Source: Biomphalaria glabrata (Eukaryota > Mollusca > Gastropoda > Planorbidae). From it: a DNA stretch of 64,000 nucleotides. The stretch spans positions 33,121,086-33,185,085 of the forward strand of contig NC_074715.1 in NCBI RefSeq assembly GCF_947242115.1, read 5' to 3'. Shown one piece after another: positions 60,125 through 64,000 of the stretch (positions within the stretch are counted from its first letter, which is position 1; each line of letters opens with the position of its first letter). A program made the position numbers and the translations under genes. The notes beneath the pieces were generated by a model, which saw only the letters and a program-made list of their open reading frames with translations, ran no database searches and was not told where the DNA came from.

Positions 60125-62025
60125 TAACAGTGAAGTGAAAATAGAAGGGTTTATGCTTTTTTATTGTTAGTTTCAAACTTTTAAGTGACGACGTATAAAT
60201 TGGACTAATTCAACTTATACCACACATCTGTTAAGTACGATTTATTTCCATTGTTCTATACCAAATAGAATAAGTGACTTACTTGATTGGTTATTTTTAG
60301 CGGCTCCCGTAAGGGGAAAAAGCCGCTATTAGGTTTGTGCAAAATGTCCGTCTGTCCGTCTGTCCGTCTGTCACACTCAAAAATACACCAATTCTAAAAC
60401 AATTACGTAAATGTAAGGGAGGCAATGTTACAATATGCTAACAAAGATGGACAATTTTTGTGTATTTTCAGTATCACTAAGTCAAATATATTTTTAAAAT
60501 GTACAGGAAATGTTTACAACAAATACAAATAATAGTTAAAGACGTTTTTTCTGGTCAACTAGTTGCTAAAATTAAAAGAAAACATTTCTGTTTGTTTATA
60601 AAGGCTAATAATGCACTTTGTATGTAAATATCACGCACATTTTTTTAAATGGACTTTTTATGCAGCGATTTTCGTGCAGTAGCGTAACGTCGCAACATGA
60701 TCAGGTGCTAAACCAATTCCTTAAACTTTTTTTAAAAATCAGATTTTATTTATTTTTTGTTTAGTGCCCCCATCCGAATAAAAGAAGCTTATTTTTGTGC
60801 GTTTTGTCTGTTGGTCGGTCTGTCCGTCACGATTAGATTTAAAAAACTAGAACTCTAAAAGCTATTGAAAATCTGATTTACCCTTTAATGTTCCTCCCAT
60901 AACATCTCAATAGTTTTAAGTATCTAAATTTGATTGTTCCGGATTTTTTTGTGCAAAACTAATCAACGCCAACAAATGTTTGTTTGCTCTTCTAACTTAT
61001 ATTACATTCAATTTCCATGCTTAAACGTTGCAAAAACACATTATCAATAATATGTTGTTCCGTTTTTTATGTAAATAGCATATTAATGCTAAATCATAAT
61101 CTCTATACTGACTTATATTTCATTAAGTGTAAAAATGTTCCGGATATTGTTTTATAAAACATGAATTATGCCTAATGATTGTTTGAAATCGCATAAGGCT
61201 TTTAAAAAAAGTAATTTACTAGAATTGATTACTGAAAATTACTTTTTAGACATTTAATTTTCTTGCTAAAACATAACATAGAAGTTTTGTAATCGATAAA
61301 GAAAGTTCCGGATTTTGTTTCTTACAAATCGTCGCCAGAAATTTCCGAATTTATTTAAAAATCTACTAACGCCAAATAATTGTTTGAACTCCCTCTTCTA
61401 ATTAATAAACAAATAATCTTCTCATTTACGAAATAATGTTTTTACGGATTTTTATGAAAAATATTTTAACTCACTACTCTCTTACAGTACATTTAACTTT
61501 CTACCTAAAACATGTAAAAATCTAATTATCGTTAATATTATGTTCCGATTTTTAAGGAAAACAGAATCCAAACACCAAAGTAAGGTGGCTGTAGTACATC
61601 TAATTTTTATACGAGACCATCCAAAAAATTTAATTAACGGTATTACATTTATCTGAAATTCTCTTTTTCTTTTACTATTTATACAAACATCCGGAACAAT
61701 CTATTATATAAACTTTTCAATTGTGTTCATACCTAAAAATTATTGCGATGTTTTGAAACGTAAAATAAAGGTTAATCAATTTTTAATAACTTTTAGTTGT
61801 TTTTTTTTATATCAAGATGACGGACAGACCAATGTCTATGAACACTCGAAATGGCTCGTAATGATGAAGGCGATTTTTATTCTAGCTAGGTCGTGTGACG
61901 TATTGTTTTTTTTTTCCTCTGACGTTATATGGAATTAATTCTTCAAATGAAATGAAAAAAGAACTCGGTATAGTAATGTTTATTAAGCCTCGTTATGTGA
62001 CTCGCGTTTAAAAAAGGAATGATAT

Positions 62026-63900
62026 TGTTGTAACCCTGCCTTGCACCAGTGCTTGAGGTGCGCACTAGCGCACTAGTGAACGTAAACAGGAAGACACTAG
62101 GAGAGAGATAATAACATTGCATCAGGGATTGTGAAGAGTCTGAATGTTTGGAAACTAAGAAGCCAGCTTTTGGTGCTGCCTGAAGGTTGTAGAAGGGACC
62201 TGGAGCGAAGCGGGGAAGGCTGTCGTTGGTCCACATTCGGGTTGCTGTCTAAAGGACTGGTAAATTAGTAGAAAGACTCTGAGGAAGCTGAAGGATGCTA
62301 TGTGTTTGTCCTAGTGAATAAACACCTGTATTTATTTCCTGTTACACTGTGTTGAGTTGCATGCCTATTCGTTGAGTGCCTAACCTAGAGTTACAACAAT
62401 TGGTATCAGAAGTGGGATTTAGGCAGCTCAACGAAAGGAAACAATGACAACGCTGAGGAAGCTAGATGAACTAAGCTGTAAACAGTTAAAAGAGGAGCTC
62501 CGAGCCAGGGAGCTGAGGATCTTCTGTGCCAAAGAAAAAATGAGAGAACGCCTTCGACAAGCCTTGCTGGACGAAGATGAAGATCCGGACTCGTACCTGT
62601 TCGAAGTACAACCAGATATCAGAGAGCTCATGAATACCGTGACAGATCAGATGAACTCGTTCCAGGTACAGCTAAAAGAGGTCAACGAGCAGATCTGTAC
62701 CATGATTAAACAGATAGGTATCAGTACCTCGCTGAACAAGACTGATGATACGTTTGATACCGTGATGAGCAAGACCGACGATCAGATGGCTACCATGTCG
62801 ACAGGTATAAACAATCCGTTACTCAACGGAGACACCGTTGATGGAAGCTCTGTCTATGACTGTAATAGCGAGCCGTGCAAGCTTGGCTCCTACGACAAGA
62901 ATCCTAACATTTGTTGTGAAAGCGCTGAGAATAGATCTGATCATGTCATCGTGATTCCTGCCTGCACTCAGACGTTCAATAAGAACTGTGCTGACGGGAC
63001 CGCCTCAAAGGGAGAATACGAGCACCGGAAGACCTGCCAACTAAGTATTTGTCCTGATACCAGTATCAGCAAAAGAAGCGCTGATGGTGGTACAGCAGAT
63101 GGACACATAGGACGTTGTAAACGTGCCCCACAGATATGTCTTTCAGACAAGCTTAAAGATTATACCGTGTTTGACAACGTGGCCTCCTGGGGGCCCACGA
63201 CACATCGAGAAAGCCTGCTGGAGCAACGTGTAAGACAAATGGTCTTGATGACCTACGCTATGACATCCACTGCATCGCTTCTTGCCATGAGTCTGCCGTC
63301 GGTGGTAACTAAGAGAAAGGCCAGACAACGGAAACGACTTCCCCCCCTTAACCAAAGGCAGGTCAATTGGAGCAGAAGGAGAAAGCGGCACCTGCAGAGA
63401 GCAGTGTGGATTGCTTTGTGGGGAGCACGATCAATGCAATCTGTGACTCCCACTGACCGACCTCCACCTGCACTGGCCAACCGTGAACATGTTTCTTTTC
63501 GGGACGAAAAGACTAAGGTGGGGGTAGTGTTGTAACCCTGCCTTGCACCAGTGCTTGAGGTGCGCACTAGCGCACTAGTGAACGTAAACAGGAAGACACT
63601 AGGAGAGAGATAATAACATTGCATCAGGGATTGTGAAGAGTCTGAATGTTTGGAAACTAAGAAGCCAGCTTTTGGTGCTGCCTGAAGGTTGTAGAAGGGA
63701 CCTGGAGCGAAGCGGGGAAGGCTGTCGTTGGTCCACATTCGGGTTGCTGTCTAAAGGACTGGTAAATTAGTAGAAAGACTCTGAGGAAGCTGAAGGATGC
63801 TATGTGTTTGTCCTAGTGAATAAACACCTGTATTTATTTCCTGTTACACTGTGTTGAGTTGCATGCCTATTCGTTGAGTGCCTAACCTAGAGTTACAACA
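62026..63900 (+). mobile_element. Young, whole-looking non-autonomous LTR retrotransposon
   Basis: Two 373-bp LTRs, identical by eye (62026-62398 and 63528-63900), start TGTTGTAACC and end GTTACAACA. A 4-bp target duplication ATAT lies on both sides. A primer-binding-type site starts just inside the 5' LTR (TGGTATCAGAAGTGGGAT at 62401) and a purine tract precedes the 3' LTR. The internal region is only 1.13 kb, carrying a single gag-like frame and no room for pol, so the element would depend on another element's enzymes. It is probably Gypsy-related. Identical LTRs imply a very recent insertion. Confidence 0.85.
62444..63535 (+). CDS. Gag-like frame inside the LTR element (363 codons)
   Basis: The N-terminus (residues about 5-45: LDELSCKQLKEELRARELRI and following) resembles a SAP-like helix-turn-helix, common at the start of Gypsy-type gag proteins in molluscs. 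A stretch of about 30 residues (57-90) has coiled-coil character. No zinc knuckle, protease or reverse transcriptase is visible. The family assignment is inferred from context. Confidence 0.6.
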   Translation: MTTLRKLDELSCKQLKEELRARELRIFCAKEKMRERLRQALLDEDEDPDSYLFEVQPDIRELMNTVTDQMNSFQVQLKEVNEQICTMIKQIGISTSLNKTDDTFDTVMSKTDDQMATMSTGINNPLLNGDTVDGSSVYDCNSEPCKLGSYDKNPNICCESAENRSDHVIVIPACTQTFNKNCADGTASKGEYEHRKTCQLSICPDTSISKRSADGGTADGHIGRCKRAPQICLSDKLKDYTVFDNVASWGPTTHRESLLEQRVRQMVLMTYAMTSTASLLAMSLPSVVTKRKARQRKRLPPLNQRQVNWSRRRKRHLQRAVWIALWGARSMQSVTPTDRPPPALANREHVSFRDEKTKVGVVL

Positions 63901-64000
63901 ATATCTTGATTTAGATCTAATCTAGATTTTTTAAACTAGATCTAGATTTTTATTACAGTATATCTAGATCTGGATTTATATTCTAATTAAAATTATTTTA

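Larger units (their letters stand above)
60294..64000 (+). mobile_element. Composite non-coding repeat, copy C (continues past the window)
   Basis: Hairpin end at 60294, microsatellite, block L with a missing section after CACACTC, S2 (60762-60840), CCGGAAC-type array (about 60932-61700), one CRE-like unit (61829-62025) and a TAGATC tract that resumes at 63905. The block order is the same as copy B. It is interrupted by the LTR element at 62026-63900. Confidence 0.65.

Noticed and set aside
59579-60176. Two long minus-strand frames (178 and 190 codons) of 8-residue repeats
   Set aside because: The DNA repeat is 24 bp, a multiple of three, so frames stay open by arithmetic. Two overlapping frames being open argues against coding.
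62968-63738. Minus-strand frames across the LTR element
   Set aside because: Antisense shadows of the gag-like frame and the LTR.

Overview
The window looks like AT-rich nuclear DNA from a gastropod mollusc, probably a heterobranch or freshwater pulmonate. This is a judgement from intron-rich animal genes, tRNA-derived SINEs, SPIN-like hAT MITEs, abundant TAGATC tracts and very large satellites; no database search was possible. No prokaryotic gene, CRISPR array or RNA gene was found.

Host genes. The left edge holds the first coding exon of an NRBP1 orthologue (36-143, minus). It is head to head with a complete ten-exon PPM1G (PP2C-gamma phosphatase) gene at 5360-18318 on plus. From memory the two genes are also adjacent and divergent in human, so the pair may be an ancient linkage. 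Tail to tail with PPM1G lies a four-exon alpha-kinase gene on minus (21969-24444). A five-exon paralogue on minus lies further right (41533-49178). The two alpha-kinases share exon lengths, exon phases and three short tail motifs. The right-hand copy has lost the DxQG catalytic signature and has one more intron. At 59220-59415 (plus) is the signal peptide and start of a Reeler-domain secreted protein; its later exons are not visible.

Repeat country. Between the two alpha-kinase genes (about 24.5-41.5 kb) the DNA is almost entirely repetitive. It contains a 31/32-bp minisatellite, three near-identical 1.75-kb segments in tandem (each with a SPIN-like hAT MITE and a tRNA-SINE), a G-rich minisatellite, a 393-bp foldback element with 8-bp flanking repeats, and a 4.9-kb satellite of about 111 copies of a 44-bp unit. 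A second, unrelated 44-bp satellite lies in an intron of the right-hand kinase. From 49.5 kb to the right edge the window is dominated by several copies of one large non-coding repeat family. Its ends are hairpins, its inside is a degenerate array of CCGGAACA-type modules, and two copies carry repeats with CRE-like sites followed by a TAGATC-rich tract. One copy is interrupted by a young, whole-looking, non-autonomous LTR retrotransposon (62026-63900).

The strongest candidates for something undescribed are this composite repeat family, the two-letter pattern of the 44-bp satellite, and the alpha-kinase pair with a degenerate catalytic motif in one copy. The best evolutionary observation is the NRBP1-PPM1G head-to-head pair.
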